The notes under the pieces were generated by a model. The model was not told where the DNA came from. It did no database searches and saw only the letters and a list, made by a program, of their open reading frames with translations. Made by a program: the position numbers and the translations under genes. From NCBI GenBank assembly GCA_015680685.1, contig MNCI01008033.1, positions 429,159-493,158 of the forward strand: a stretch of DNA of 64,000 bases. Direction: 5' to 3'. The stretch comes from Gnetum montanum. Taxonomy: Eukaryota > Streptophyta > Gnetopsida > Gnetales > Gnetaceae. This document shows positions 36,201 to 46,799 of this stretch, piece by piece; positions within the stretch are counted from its first letter, which is position 1; each line of letters opens with the position of its first letter.

Positions 36201-37330
36201 TTTCTATTGATGGCCAAGTTCATTGTGTGTACCTGATGCTTATCAATTGCACATTCTCTAAGATGCTCATGAGGGGCCTTGTGGGGGCCACTATGCTAGA
36301 AGACACACAACCATTAAAATCCTCATGGCAAGGTGTTATTGGCCAACACTTTTCAAGGACACTCACCACTTCGTCTGCTCTTGTGAATGTTGTCAACATG
36401 ATGGTGGAATGACCATTTGTATGGATAAACCTAAATAGTGAATCCAACCACTAGAGCCCTTTAATATTTGGAGCATTGACTTCATGTGTCCCATCATTCC
36501 CATGTCGAATGGAAAGGTGTACATCATAGTTATTATTTACTATTGTACAAAATGGGTTGAAGCTATAGCTATTACCGATTGTACATCTTCTATGACTGCT
36601 TGATTTTTATAATAATATGTTGTAAATAGGTTTGGGGTTCCACATATACTTATTTCTGACACTGCTACTCATTTTATGGGAACTACCTTTCAGAAGCTCA
36701 TGCAACACTTCGAGGTTGAACATAAATTAACAACCCTATCACCCCCAAGCTAATAGTCAAGCTAAGGTTACAAATAGGGAAATAAAAAAGATACTAACAA
36801 GAATTGTTAGTAAATATAGGAGGGGTTGGAGCACAACATTTAGTGATGCCATTTGGGCCTACCATTCCACATGGAAACTTTTTATTGGTTATTTCCCCTA
36901 TGAGCTTGTGTAAAGAAAGTTACCAACTCTTCCAATCTAAGAAGAGATCTATACACTATCAATGGCTTATGACCTTGTCCTTGACCTAAGTCCAGCATAA
37001 AAAGAAATACTGATGAACCTTAACTTGCTAGATGAGAACTGATTTGTAGCCCTATCATCTAATGAGTTGCACAAGGCATTAAACAAACAATGTCATAATC
37101 TTAGAAGAAGGAAAGTGAAATTTCAACTAGAAGATAAGTTTCTATACTAGAATCCCACACATGTGCCATAAAGAAGTAAGTTCCAAACATTGTAGGAAGG
37201 ACCTTATATTATCTATGAAATCTTTCCTTTTGGGACCATGTTAATGCACAAACTTGAAAGTCCAAACAAAAGGCTACTGGTCAACATGCAACAAATCAAA
37301 CCTTTTCATAAGCCTAAGAATGCTAGTAAC
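33240..37330 (+). pseudogene. pol of element E (protease - RT - RNase H - integrase)
   Basis: A Pro/Thr-rich linker runs to about 33700. The protease tail is at 33990-34140 (VTTICGG ... NTINAQLGI). RT begins at about 34790: KQIVKEKIELL, then DSKWVSPPVIVPKKDGKW, a typical Athila signature. The catalytic motif is VFIDDFSTYG (about 35205-35235), followed by HLEQVLKRC. RNase H at 35635-35980 has MDASNYILR, LNYTTIEKELMVVVFALEKFR and VVNHLSQL. Integrase has the zinc-binding HEGPCGGHY ... CECCQHDG (36255-36405), the core SIDFMCPI and LISDTATHF, and SQAKVTNREIK at about 36757-36789, where the catalytic Glu has become Lys. The C-terminal GPYIIYEIF block ends near 37330. Frameshifts and stops make it inactive. 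Confidence 0.85.
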
Positions 37331-38103
37331 CAAAACACATTAATAGATGGACATGCATGCTCACGTTTTTTTGGATCTCCTTCTCTAAACATAGTTATGG
37401 GGGAGATGGTCATCCATGCTGATCAATTCAAGTGGCTCCTTAATTTTTCATTTTTTATTTTACACCTTTTTTGGTATGTTTTCTCTCTATTAAATGTTTT
37501 AAAAATTTCTTCTATATTTTACTCTATTTGGTTTAGATTTCTTTTATTCTTTTCTTAAGTTTCATTTTATTTTGTTTTGTTTTCCTTTATTTCTTATAGG
37601 ACCAAGTGCAACTGTAACTGCTGATTGATGGTGGTTTGTACTATAATGTTATTTGATTACTAATATTTTGATTCTATTTTTAAATTTTTGTGATTGATAA
37701 CTAAGAAATGATTTCTTTTTCATGATAATAAGCAATGAGTCCATGTCATTCACCCATCCACAAAACTTTGTGGTGTCCCCTTATTTCGGAAACATGTGGT
37801 CCCTTCTTAAATAAAACTAATAATGAACTTGTGACCTTGGTATTTTCCAAACTTGGAAAGACTTAAATTGATAGATAAGGGTATGACTTCAAGGGGATTT
37901 GATGCTCTCTGTACTTGCCTACCCTGTTTGAGTGCATGAGTGTTCTTATGGATTTATCACTATTTTTCTTTTGACCAATAATAGGAAGCTAATTCTTTGC
38001 ATGGTGTGGTTCCTATACAAAAAACTCAAAAAAAAAAATAATGGGAATTCAAAGCACATTCCTTAGATGAAATAATGATCTACAAGAATTGGTTATGGGA
38101 TTA

Positions 38104-38131
38104 GAAAGACATGTTACCCATGCCTGAAGGT
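38104..38131 (+). other. Conserved 30-nt spacer motif (copy in E)
   Basis: GAAAGACATGTTACCCATGC followed by CTGAAGGT. The same motif occurs in the spacers of B (two copies), C (six copies) and F. Confidence 0.7.
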
Positions 38132-38859
38132 CCCCTCTAACTAAGGCCCATCTCACTTTCTACTTCTCTTTTAGAAAAGGTGATTAATTTATGGGGATAT
38201 TCTTGTAAGTGGGTGCACTAGTCTTAGAGTGTCTATGCAAAGTCACTAAAAGTTATTGGTTTTAACTCAGACTAAGGATGGATGTTATCGCATCATATTA
38301 ATCACAAAATCCATAAGGGACTTCATGTACCCATGATACGAGACTCTATTCCACTCTCTTCCTCATCCACCTATGCTTCCATATCTCACCTCATTGCCTC
38401 TTTTCATGTCTTCTTCAATGTCTTAGTTTAATGTGTCAAAATTCTTAGGTAGTTTCTTTCAATATTTGGTCCTTAACTAACCATACCCATTAGTCATTCA
38501 TGGAATCCACTAACTCCTTGGTTTAAGGATATACAAGGGCATTCAAAGCATAAGCCTATTATGGGGAGGGCCCACTTGCATTTTCCTTAGTTGGGCTAGT
38601 TAAGTTCCTTATCCTTGGATATTTGTGCATTCAAACCTTTTGCATTCCACATCGATTACATCAAGTAATGTGCTCCTTTTTGGCATTTCTTCAATCATTC
38701 TCCCACTAAAAATTCCTTGTCATAAACTATCTAGCCCTCTTCATGCATTTCATCATGTTCCAAGCTTCTTGGACTTCCATTGGACTCCAATTTCATGTTA
38801 AAACTCTTCATTTTTTCCTTAATTGTCAAGCTCAAAAAGAAATTATCTGATTGCTACAT

Positions 38860-38935
38860 CAATGGGATCCCATTGATGTAGTCAATCGTGTTGACACAAT
38901 CCTATCGATGCATGTCAAAAATACTATAAATATAG
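38860..38935 (+). promoter_or_regulatory. Internal promoter-like block upstream of ORF2 in E
   Basis: The block has CATCAATGGGATC, a CCTATCGATG word and a TATA box ACTATAAATATAG (38923-38935). The same words in the same order (CATCAATGGGATCTC, ATCGATG, CTATATAAATG) stand in the U3 of E's 3' LTR (41855-41962). It lies about 385 bp before the ORF2 ATG. A splice donor, AAAG|GTGAGC, follows at 39027, so a transcript from here could be spliced to the acceptor at 39319. This is inferred from sequence only. Confidence 0.45.
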
Positions 38936-39026
38936 CATGACACAAGAGGAGTTTTTGCAATTTTTGAAAGCCCCAAACCTTTCAGAGCCCATAACTTTCA
39001 CATCGTCAGTCCTTCAACTACTAAAG

Positions 39027-39319
39027 GTGAGCTCTATGTCATGGTGGTCATAAATGTTAGGGTTTTTGATGAAATTTTTTTTCCAAATTTTTCCAACTTC
39101 GACAAGGTTTATCCAATAAAATAATATTAAAATAACTAATTCATGAAAGATAAAATTTTCTAATGAACTCTAGTAGACATTAAAATGAAATAAAAATAAA
39201 ATAATCAAATTTTTCATGATCAAAACTTAGCCAAGTATAACTAATACAAAGAGATAAGGTACTCAAGTGTTATAAACTTACATACCAAATGCTAATCCTT
39301 GATCATGTTGTGATTACAG
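39027..39319 (+). other. Predicted 5'-UTR intron before ORF2 of E
   Basis: The donor is AAAG|GTGAGC; the acceptor GTGATTACAG touches the ATG of ORF2; a branch-like TGCTAATCC lies about 25 nt before the acceptor. The length is 293 bp. The acceptor is conserved in the other copies; the donor is clear only in E. Confidence 0.45.
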
Positions 39320-41594
39320 ATGTCAAAAATATCAAAATGTCCATAGGAAGAAGGACCATTCCAACCAAGGGACAAGTGGTGTAGAATTGAAAGGGGCCAA
39401 CAAGAATAACCCCAAGAGTAGGCAACAAAAACCCATTCAACAAGACCTCTTTAGGAGAAGCCCAAAGTGGAATCTGTCCTTCAGATTCCCTAAGTTGAAA
39501 TAGAGTAGTCCTACCAAGATGAGGCACCAAGACCAAGGCCAAGACTTGAGGTCACGTTGACTGATGCCTATCTTCGGCAAATTTAGTCTAGGGATATCCA
39601 ATGTTCAGTTCTCCAAGAATTAAACTTTGGTACTTCCTAGAATTTACCCTAGAAGATATCAGAATGTAGCTATAAAGCTCTTCCATGTGGCTAATCATCA
39701 CTTCCAATGGAAAGTAGTACATGCAAGAGACCTATCTCTTCTAGAACAACTAGCAGACTAACACCATCATGAAAATCAAGGACATAAGTGTGTCCTACTT
39801 GGTGGAGGCCATCTTGTAGGCCCTTGGCTTGCCTAAAGCTGGGACAAAACTAGCAAAGATCTCTACATAAGTAGACCTAGAGGTCGAAAAGGAGTGGGTC
39901 CAACAGTGCTACGAAGTGGACCATAAATTGTATGATGCACTCACCACGATGGAACATACATAATTTAAGATAGCAGCCTATCATCTCAATCTGACGATGA
40001 GGCCCAACAAGGTGACTGCCTTCTTTACCCATGCATGTGTAACTCTAAGCAAGAAATTCTATGTTAACCTCTCTTAGATAATCTATCTAGAGATACAAAA
40101 GCGGTTTAATGAAAATGAACATGGGAGGAAGACACTCCTCTTCTCATGCCTCACCCAGAAATTATGTAAAAGTGAAGGCATAGCCCACTACACCAACAAC
40201 ACATTGAAACATGCTCATACTATCTCATGGGTAGAAAAGGACAAGGTTCCTACCATGACCAAGAAAGAGGAGCAGCCATCATCACCACCCACTCATAAAA
40301 CAATGTTGGAGGCATGTGTTGCCATGGAGTGCATGTAAAATCTCTGAGAATAAATCTTGCAGGAGTAGCAAGCTAGTCGGAGTCGTGACCCATCTATCTA
40401 CTGATCAACCTTGAGCCATTTGAACAAGGTAGCTTGTATAATAAATTGGTTGGATAACACAATGCAAACTTTCTCTACTCGACAAATGCAAGTGTCTATG
40501 TGCTTGAATCCAAGTGCTTGAGAGGTAATGGTATCTATTCTAGAAATGCAACAATTTCTAGAAATATTTGAAAATGCCACTACCTTCTTGGTGCACTTGG
40601 AGGAAAGTGATGGGATGAATTTCTTGGTGATGCAACACCAAGGGTAAGAAATGGTTGTCGAGGTAGTGATAGATCGATTGGGCAAGGTCCTAAACATTCT
40701 TGTAGCATAGGTATGGGTTAAGAACTATAATCTCTTGATGGAGGAGATCTATGCCCTTTGCCAAAGATTTGCAATTGAAATCACTACATGAAAGAATGAG
40801 GCCCTAAAATTTGAATGGGTTAAGAATCACTACAAGGACCATGTTGGCTTGCACAAGAAAATCAATGAGAGACACATTCAACTAGCAAAGGCAAAGGTGA
40901 ATGAGGCCCTCTAGCAACTCCAACAAGTAGGTGATATATGGTAGCCCATCTTTGATGGATTGAATAAATAAAACAAAGCTGAAATTTTCCTCAAGGAGTT
41001 GTAGATTGAAGAGATGACCGAATAAATGGAGCTTGCCAACCTTCGCTATGAAAACTTGGCAATGTTGACTACTGAAAGGCCATGGTCAAATTTGGAGAAG
41101 TAAGTGGCCAACTCGTAGCTATTGTATGAGGCCAAGTTCAAGTACCATAAGGAGACTAAGTAGAAGCTTGAAACAACAAATGCAAAACTTGATGTTCTTA
41201 GGCAACGCTTCACTAATCAAAGATCAACAACTGAGAACTTAGCTAGAAGGTTAAATGACTACCAGGAGCTACAGAACATGGTTAAAGCATTCAACATTAA
41301 ATGCAAATAATTCATAGCCTGGTTCATCAATGTGAAGAAATTATTTTCTACAATGCCCTATTCATGGGATGTGCCCTTACTGGGCCACATTGGTGATGCC
41401 TCGTGACTATGTATGAACCCCGGAGTAAGGAGGATAAGATAAAAGCATTACTAGAAGCTTTCCATCTTCCACTAGCAGTCATAGCTACAACTGGACAACC
41501 ATAATCATAGCCTTAACCATAATAGTTGCATGCATTGGAGGTAGGAGAAGGTCCTTTAGCACATTAGAAATCTCCATTGCCTGGGACTATCTAA
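39320..41594 (+). pseudogene. ORF2 of element E (plant transposon-protein domain plus coiled coil)
   Basis: This is a decayed ORF of about 758 codons with start MSKISKC right at a splice acceptor. The N-terminal domain (about 39660-40250) includes a YLVEAI block, LGLPKAG, and TLLFSCLTQKLC, matching the LLFP-LI-LC pattern of the plant transposon-protein domain seen in A. The long C-terminal half (40600-41350) is a charged coiled coil with ELANLRYENLAML, matching VLANLRYANLAML in A. The tail is Gln/Pro-rich. Stops are nearly all TAG or TAA. It sits in the env-like position, but I see no signal peptide or transmembrane segment. Confidence 0.7.
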
Positions 41595-41821
41595 TTTTCT
41601 TCCTCATCTTCAAGCCATCATAGGACTTGTGCTATTAATTTTTGTCATAGTGTACAATCTTTTTGTCATGAACATCAAATTTTATAATGATTGTAAATTT
41701 GTACACTTGGGTACTTAGTGTTTGTTTATGTGTTAGTAGTTAGTCAATAATCCATACCTTCCCAAAATTTGTAAGAAACTTATTTTTCTTTTTGTTCACT
41801 TGAGGATAAATTTTCATTTAG

Positions 41822-41832
41822 TCATGAAGGTA
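41822..41832 (+). other. Polypurine tract of E (decayed)
   Basis: TCATGAAGGTA aligns with GTGGGGGTA of A and F and precedes the LTR start TGATGAA. Confidence 0.65.
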
Positions 41833-42673
41833 TGATGAATCGTGTCTATGGGTTGCATCAATGGGATCTCATCAACATAATTCCATCGATGTGATTGCAT
41901 CGATGTACTATTTCACACATACATGTTGACATAGTATCTTCTTCGCCTATATAAATGTGTGCACCTACCACATTTATGACATCAATCCATTAGTAGCTTG
42001 CAATTTTTTGTTTCCAAAGTTGGAATATTTTCTAAGTGCTTGCAATAGGAGTTGAGATGTGTATGGATCTTTATTCAATAACTATTGTACCTAAGCACCT
42101 CAGTGTGAATGGTAATAAAGACAAGATTTCTTGATAAACCTTGTAGCACTTGCACTTAACCTAATGTTTACTTTATGATTTTATTATACAAGAACTTTAC
42201 TTGAGTGCATTTCATTAATTAATTCATAGTGATAATTAAAGAACATAAGTATGACCACTTCAAGAATATGTTAACGCTTGGTAATCCTAGTAGCACCTAA
42301 CACTAGGTAACCTAATAGCATTGTAACGTGTTCAAGATGTGTATAGAAAATAGGAACAAATGCTTATGTTAGCATTAGTTTAGCACTAGTTAGTTATTAG
42401 ATTAATTAAACATTAATGACTTTATTTTTGGCACTTAGGTGAATTAAACAATAAACATAAAATGATAAAAATCATATGTCTCAGTTACACTTACCCATAC
42501 CTTTGCACTTCATAAGTGAACCTGAGAAGACAACAATCACATCCATTAAATTCACTACATAGATCTAGTGTACTTAGAAAGCTTAAGTTTGCAGAATTCA
42601 ATTGGATTTCTTAGTGAACACTAGTGATTCATATGATTAGGTGTAGGGATTGCTCATTGCTCATTGCTCATTA
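41833..42673 (+). repeat. 3' LTR of element E
   Basis: The LTR is 841 bp, TGATGAATCG... to ...CTCATTA. U3 has CATCAATGGGATCTC and two CATCGATG-type palindromes; the TATA box CTATATAAATG is at 41952-41962. The R/U5 blocks shared with the other LTRs are 'cttggtaatccta' and 'gattcatatgattaggtgtaggg'. The sequence after it is gag of C, which fixes the end. Confidence 0.8.
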
Positions 42674-42678
42674 GCTAT
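42674..42678 (+). repeat. Target-site duplication of E, right (GCTAT)
   Basis: GCTAT follows the LTR end CTCATTA and precedes 'ataaaagggaaagtg', which is the continuation of gag of C. Compare GTTGT at 11099-11103. Confidence 0.45.
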
Positions 42679-44010
42679 ATAAAAGGGAAAGTGTAGATGA
42701 ATATAACTAGGATCCAAGTCTTCATAAGAAGGAGATCCATATTTATGATCAGGAAGAGGAGAGAATTCTTGATGAGATGATTTCACATAAATCCTTGCTA
42801 ATACAAAAGTCTATCACTGAGATTGAAGCAAGAATAGATAAGATGTGGGAGTTGATGAATGAAAAAGTTACAACCAACTTAAAAATAATAGAGATAAAGA
42901 AAGTAGGATCAAGTAATCAAGATAAAAAGAGGAAAAATAATAAGGAAATAGGCAAAGATACTTATTATCAAAAATGGAAGGAATCTATAGTAAAGAAGAT
43001 TATAGACTCACATTTAGAGGAGAAGGATGGGTGTGACATTTTTCAATATGAACATTCAAAGGACCATTACCCAGTTTTGTTACATATACAAGAGTTTGGA
43101 AATTTCACTTTGAATCCAAAGTTCATGGAAAAGCAAATGCCTATGAGATTATCTTATCCATAGCACAATTATATATAGACCCATAACCAAGAATTTTGCT
43201 CAAATAGGACTCCTTCTAAACCTCAAGAATACCATCAATGGAAAAATTCATGTCATGGAATGTCATCATCAAACTAGTAATATCCTTATTGCTAATTGTA
43301 CCTTTATGGATACATTGTTTAATAACTTTTTTCTACTAATGGTTCTACTACTCATGTTTTAACTTACTAGTACTACCCTTTTGAATACCATAAATCCATA
43401 ACATCTCTTGTGAAATCACCATCCCATACCTATCACCATCCATCATATCCTCAATACTCTCATACTCTCCTCCAACATATGCGAAAACCAATAATGTTGG
43501 AAGAATTGACACCACAACCTCAATAAAAGAATGCAATTTGTGCTATAAATATATACAAGGATAATAGTATTAGTAGTCCTCAGCAAAAGCCTCAAAAACA
43601 TCATTTATTTAGGACAATTCCTACACATATAAATAAAACTAGTATACCTACTAGCTTATCATAACTAGCACCAGGAAAACATGGTGCAATCTCCTTCCTC
43701 ACAGAAACAATGCCTTCTATTCCTACATAAAAGCCAACAATCCTTCCTACTCAAAAATAAAAAAAATAAAAGTTGAACATGGTCTTATGAAAAGATAAAA
43801 AAATTTCATGCATTACTAATAATGATAAAAGATGTAGTTGTGGATCAAAAGTTCAAAGTCTTAACATGATCCCTATACCAACCCATAACAAACTTGAGGA
43901 ATAGGTGTGTGTGCAAAACCATATCTACATAATAGCCACTAAACCAAAGTACATCCAATGGCTATAAAATGAGAATACCAAACTATCTAAAAGATGCATG
44001 AAAATATCCA
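42674..44010 (+). pseudogene. gag of C, 3' part, with protease-side linker
   Basis: It aligns with E from about 32697: LLIQKSITEIEARIDKMWELMNEK (42790-42860; first 20 residues LLIQKSITEIEARIDKMWEL) matches E's LLIQKYVSKIL...DKMWNSLDE. The zinc-knuckle-like CDIFQYEHSKDHYP is at about 43033-43074. A Pro/Gln/Tyr-rich linker (43200-43760) follows, and then about 250 bp also present in F up to 'agatgcatg' (about 44010). No protease active site is seen. The 128-codon stretch 42777-43163 is still open. Confidence 0.65.
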
Positions 44011-44951
44011 ACATACTTATTAGCTGTTATTCTAAGAAAATAAACCAAATAAAGAATTTAGAAAATGTCATCTTACACTCTAACTATACATTGGAAGAAA
44101 TTGTTAAATAATAAGGCCTAATAACTAAAATGGAAAATTAAAAAGAAATCATATCTAGGCCTTCTAAGAAGAAAACACCTTCTAGTCTAGTTGAATACAT
44201 CTCCAAATGATTGAAACCTAATTATCATCAATGTTAAATGTACTAATAAGCAAAAACATAAATCATGAAAGATGATAAATGGAAAATTTATGGTGCATGA
44301 GCAGGGAAATGTGTAGTCCATTTTCCAAATACTTGGCCATGAGTTTAATCATGGGGAAGATGCCTTATCTTAAATCAAGAATTGATAAGTGCATTTTCAC
44401 TTTTTGTTTTATAATTTTTCTATTTTTGACATTTTTATATTTTTTTCAAAGTTTTACAATTCTTAATATATTTTTCATTGATTATTATTATTTTTTCTTT
44501 CTTTATTTATAATCTTCTATTTTCTTAAGTTATTTCATTTATATTTTGTGGATATTTCCTATGTTTTTGTTAATAATATTGCAAGCCATGACACAAAAAT
44601 CAACACCATGTATTAGGTCTTTGTCCTATGCTATCAAGACAATTGGGTAATTAATTATGTAAAGTAGTGAGACCATATCATCCATCCCTCTAGTTTTTAT
44701 AACTAAGAGATCTTTATGATGAAAACAATATGGTTCTTCTTCCATGAAACTAAAATTAATTGATGATCATTATGTCTTGAAGAAAAGGGAAAGGACAAAT
44801 GGGAAATGTAAAAGGGTGTGATATCAAGGGGGTTAACTAATTCATTGTACTTTCTCTATGGGTCTTAATATTCCATGTATTTATATCATTACTCATGTTC
44901 TAATTTTGATGGAGGCATGTTTTTGAATAACTATTGCCTTGCCATGTCATT

Positions 44952-45386
44952 GGAAAGATATGTTACCCATGCCTAAAGGTAGTCTAGCAAGAAAAGCACA
45001 AGTCACTCATGAATTAATTCATCTAAAACATTGATTCCTAGGGTACCACTAAAAAGACATGTTACCCATGCTTGAAGGTAGGATACTTCTAGGAATCTTA
45101 AAGTTCTCTTGGACTAGTCTCGTTATGTGACTAGAAAGACATGCTATCCATGCTTGAAGGTAGGCTACTTCTAGGAATCCTAAAGGTCTCTTGGACTAGT
45201 CTCATTATGTGACTAGAAAGGCATGTTATCCATGCCTGAAGGTAGGCTACTTTTAGGAATCCCAAAGATGTCTTTGATTAGTCTCATTATGTGATTGAAA
45301 TGACATGCTGCCCATCTTGAAGATACTCCTTTGATGGGATTAGCATTAGCTATGGAGCTAGAAAGACATTTTACCCATGCCTAAAG
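44952..45386 (+). repeat. 82-bp tandem repeat built on the 30-nt spacer motif
   Basis: Units start AAAGACATG at 45053, 45135, 45217 and about 45299, an exact period of 82 bp. Each continues with 'ccatgcttgaaggtaggctac', then a block around TTCTAGGAATC and TCTTGGACTAGTCTC. Isolated motif copies flank the array at 44952 and 45362. The other elements carry one (E, F) or two (B) copies, so this is a local amplification in C. Confidence 0.8.
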
Positions 45387-45600
45387 TCACCCCTCTAACA
45401 AATGTCCAAGTTTGATCAAATTTTATTGTTTAAGTAATTAATAAATCAAAACTACTTCCTTGTTTTCTTTTGTTTAGTAGTTATGTTTTCACATGGTTGT
45501 GGTGATAATATGGTGGTAAGTTTGGGATTATGTAATGTGATGTTATTAGTAATGATATGGACTTGGTCTAAAATTTTGATGGATAGGTATGATGATAATC

Positions 45601-45921
45601 TTAATCACAATTGAAATAAGAACCTATTATGAACATGGTAAGGTACCTTACATCATAATCTTTGCAATCCCTTCTCATCCCATTATTCACCTCGCTATTG
45701 CATGTGATTATGTACCTAATGGTTTTGCATAGTATAGTGCAATATGCTAACCAAGGCAGTTGTGTGTTGTTTGAAATAAATGCATAATCTACATTTAACT
45801 TTAAAGATGTCTGAGGACATCTATAAATGTAGTTATGCAACAACATTGTGGTAGGAGCCTGCTTAAGGAAGCATCCACTTACATAACTTTTGCTAATCAT
45901 CACTCTAAAGTAAAACCTCAA
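45601..45921 (-). CDS. Antisense ORF in the spacer of C (106 codons)
   Basis: An open frame runs opposite to C's direction. From its internal MISKSYVSG it aligns to the end with the 99-codon antisense ORF of F (MINKIYASG); I count 61 of 99 identical positions, with a common stop after Cys-Asp. Best-conserved stretches are KLNVD, NNTQLP, SEVNN and DVRYLTM. Homologous DNA in B (61640-61900) and E (38330-38590) is disrupted. No known domain is recognised. Many differences are of the deamination type, so conservation may be DNA-level only. Confidence 0.35.
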   Translation of the reverse strand: MRFYFRVMISKSYVSGCFLKQAPTTMLLHNYIYRCPQTSLKLNVDYAFISNNTQLPWLAYCTILCKTIRYIITCNSEVNNGMRRDCKDYDVRYLTMFIIGSYFNCD

Positions 45922-46383
45922 ATCTTCAAGGATACCATGAGAAACTTCTCATCAATTTCAATTAATTTTTAATGTGTTTATATTAAGCTACCTTCCAAAT
46001 TCCATATTTCATTTTCATTTTGGAACCTTGTGCTTTTTAATATTCGAATGCATTTGCATTATCTTGTGAATCAAACCTTTAATTTTAGTTATTTCAAAAA
46101 TTTTGAGCTTCTAGGATTGAGCTCATTTGTTGTCTAAGGATGTAATTTTTAAAAATTATTCTAACACCCCATTTTTGAACATTATAGTAAGTAATAGTAA
46201 AAATAATCAAAATGACTTGAACAACCTGATGATTTTAGTTACCTTAGAGCCTTGGGAAACTGTATTTTATAATCAACTTAAGAATAAATGCTAAATTTGT
46301 TTCAAATTTTGAGCTAACCAAGGATTCAAAAAGGGTATAATCATTAAGGAAATTTTTTTTCCAAAACTAATGTTGATTCTTTC

Positions 46384-46396
46384 ATGATTGCAGATG
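46384..46396 (+). promoter_or_regulatory. 3' splice acceptor at ORF2 start (copy C)
   Basis: GATTGCAG precedes the ATG at 46394, with a branch-like AACTAATG about 30 nt upstream and a T-rich tract between. Confidence 0.55.
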
Positions 46397-46660
46397 ATAC
46401 CTAAATGAATGCTTAAGGTTGAAGATCTTTTACAAGGTTAAGAAAAGAGGCCAAGATGAGAACATAGGAGGAAATGGCCATGGACAAATAACATATATAA
46501 TAATTAAAGCTCAAACATCACATGTTTGCTAGACCCATGCAATCATGAATAGAAATTTGAATCCATTCTTTAAAAAATTCTGCATAAAAGAGAAGCATCA
46601 ACATAATAACCAAGGTTAGAAAAACTATCACTACTAGCAGCATCATGAAGATTCATCATT
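46394..46660 (+). pseudogene. Shortened ORF2 remnant of C
   Basis: About 270 bp remain between the ORF2 start (MIP...) and a Gln/His/Asn-rich end. It lacks both the plant transposon-protein domain and the coiled coil. F carries a remnant of the same size and content (49707 down to about 49440), so the deletion is ancestral to both. The following 46660-46799 is the UTR before the lost PPT. Confidence 0.55.
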
Positions 46661-46799
46661 GATAAATTTTTTGAATACTTATGCAATTTTGTAAACTATG
46701 AATTTTATCCAGTCTCTTTGTCATTTTGTAATACATCCACTTAAATAAAATTTTGCAATTTAGCACTTGAGTTTTATAATGATTGCTAATAATACCTTT

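Larger units (their letters stand above)
37331..39319 (+). other. Post-pol spacer of E
   Basis: The spacer is nearly 2 kb long between pol and ORF2. It is T-rich at first (37440-37640), then has blocks conserved in B, C and F: 'cattcacccatcca', 'gacttcaaggggatttg', the 30-nt motif at 38104-38131, and the segment antisense-homologous to the C/F antisense ORF (38330-38590, disrupted here). A promoter-like block follows at 38860-38935. Confidence 0.6.
11104..42673 (+). mobile_element. Athila-type LTR retrotransposon E (with nested Tat material)
   Basis: Element E is bounded by a 5' LTR fragment (11104 to about 11413) and a 3' LTR (41833-42673) of the same LTR subfamily, and it sits inside the gag of C. 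Its internal region is continuous from gag at 31207 to the PPT at 41832. The part of the 5' LTR after 11413 and the primer site are not found on the far side of the nested Tat block, so that junction has lost sequence or been rearranged. Gag, protease, RT, RNase H, integrase, spacer and ORF2 are all recognisable. Confidence 0.7.
44011..46393 (+). other. Spacer of C joined to gag without pol
   Basis: A short unplaced stretch (44011-44390) precedes T-rich spacer (44390-44580). After that come the blocks conserved in E, B and F ('catcatccatccctc', 'gtgtgatatcaaggggg'), the 30-nt motif copies and the 82-bp array, and the antisense ORF. The join of gag linker to spacer at nearly the same place as in F shows an inherited pol deletion. 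Confidence 0.6.
42674..46799 (+). mobile_element. Athila-type non-autonomous element C, 3' segment
   Basis: This segment continues gag from 11103 and then runs through a gag-protease linker directly into the post-pol spacer and a shortened ORF2. RT, RNase H and integrase are absent. It ends at about 46799, where the LTR of B starts. The final stretch of F (about 200 bp including the PPT) and the 3' LTR are missing here and should lie right of B, off the window. Confidence 0.7.

Noticed and set aside
43348-43536. Minus-strand 62-codon frame in C, with a similar plus-strand frame in F at 51671-51859
   Set aside because: Reverse reading of the Pro/Tyr-rich gag linker. Conserved at DNA level because gag is; no independent signal.
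44279-44512. 77-codon frame in the spacer of C
   Set aside because: Phe-rich reading of a T-rich stretch with no homologous protein in the other spacers.
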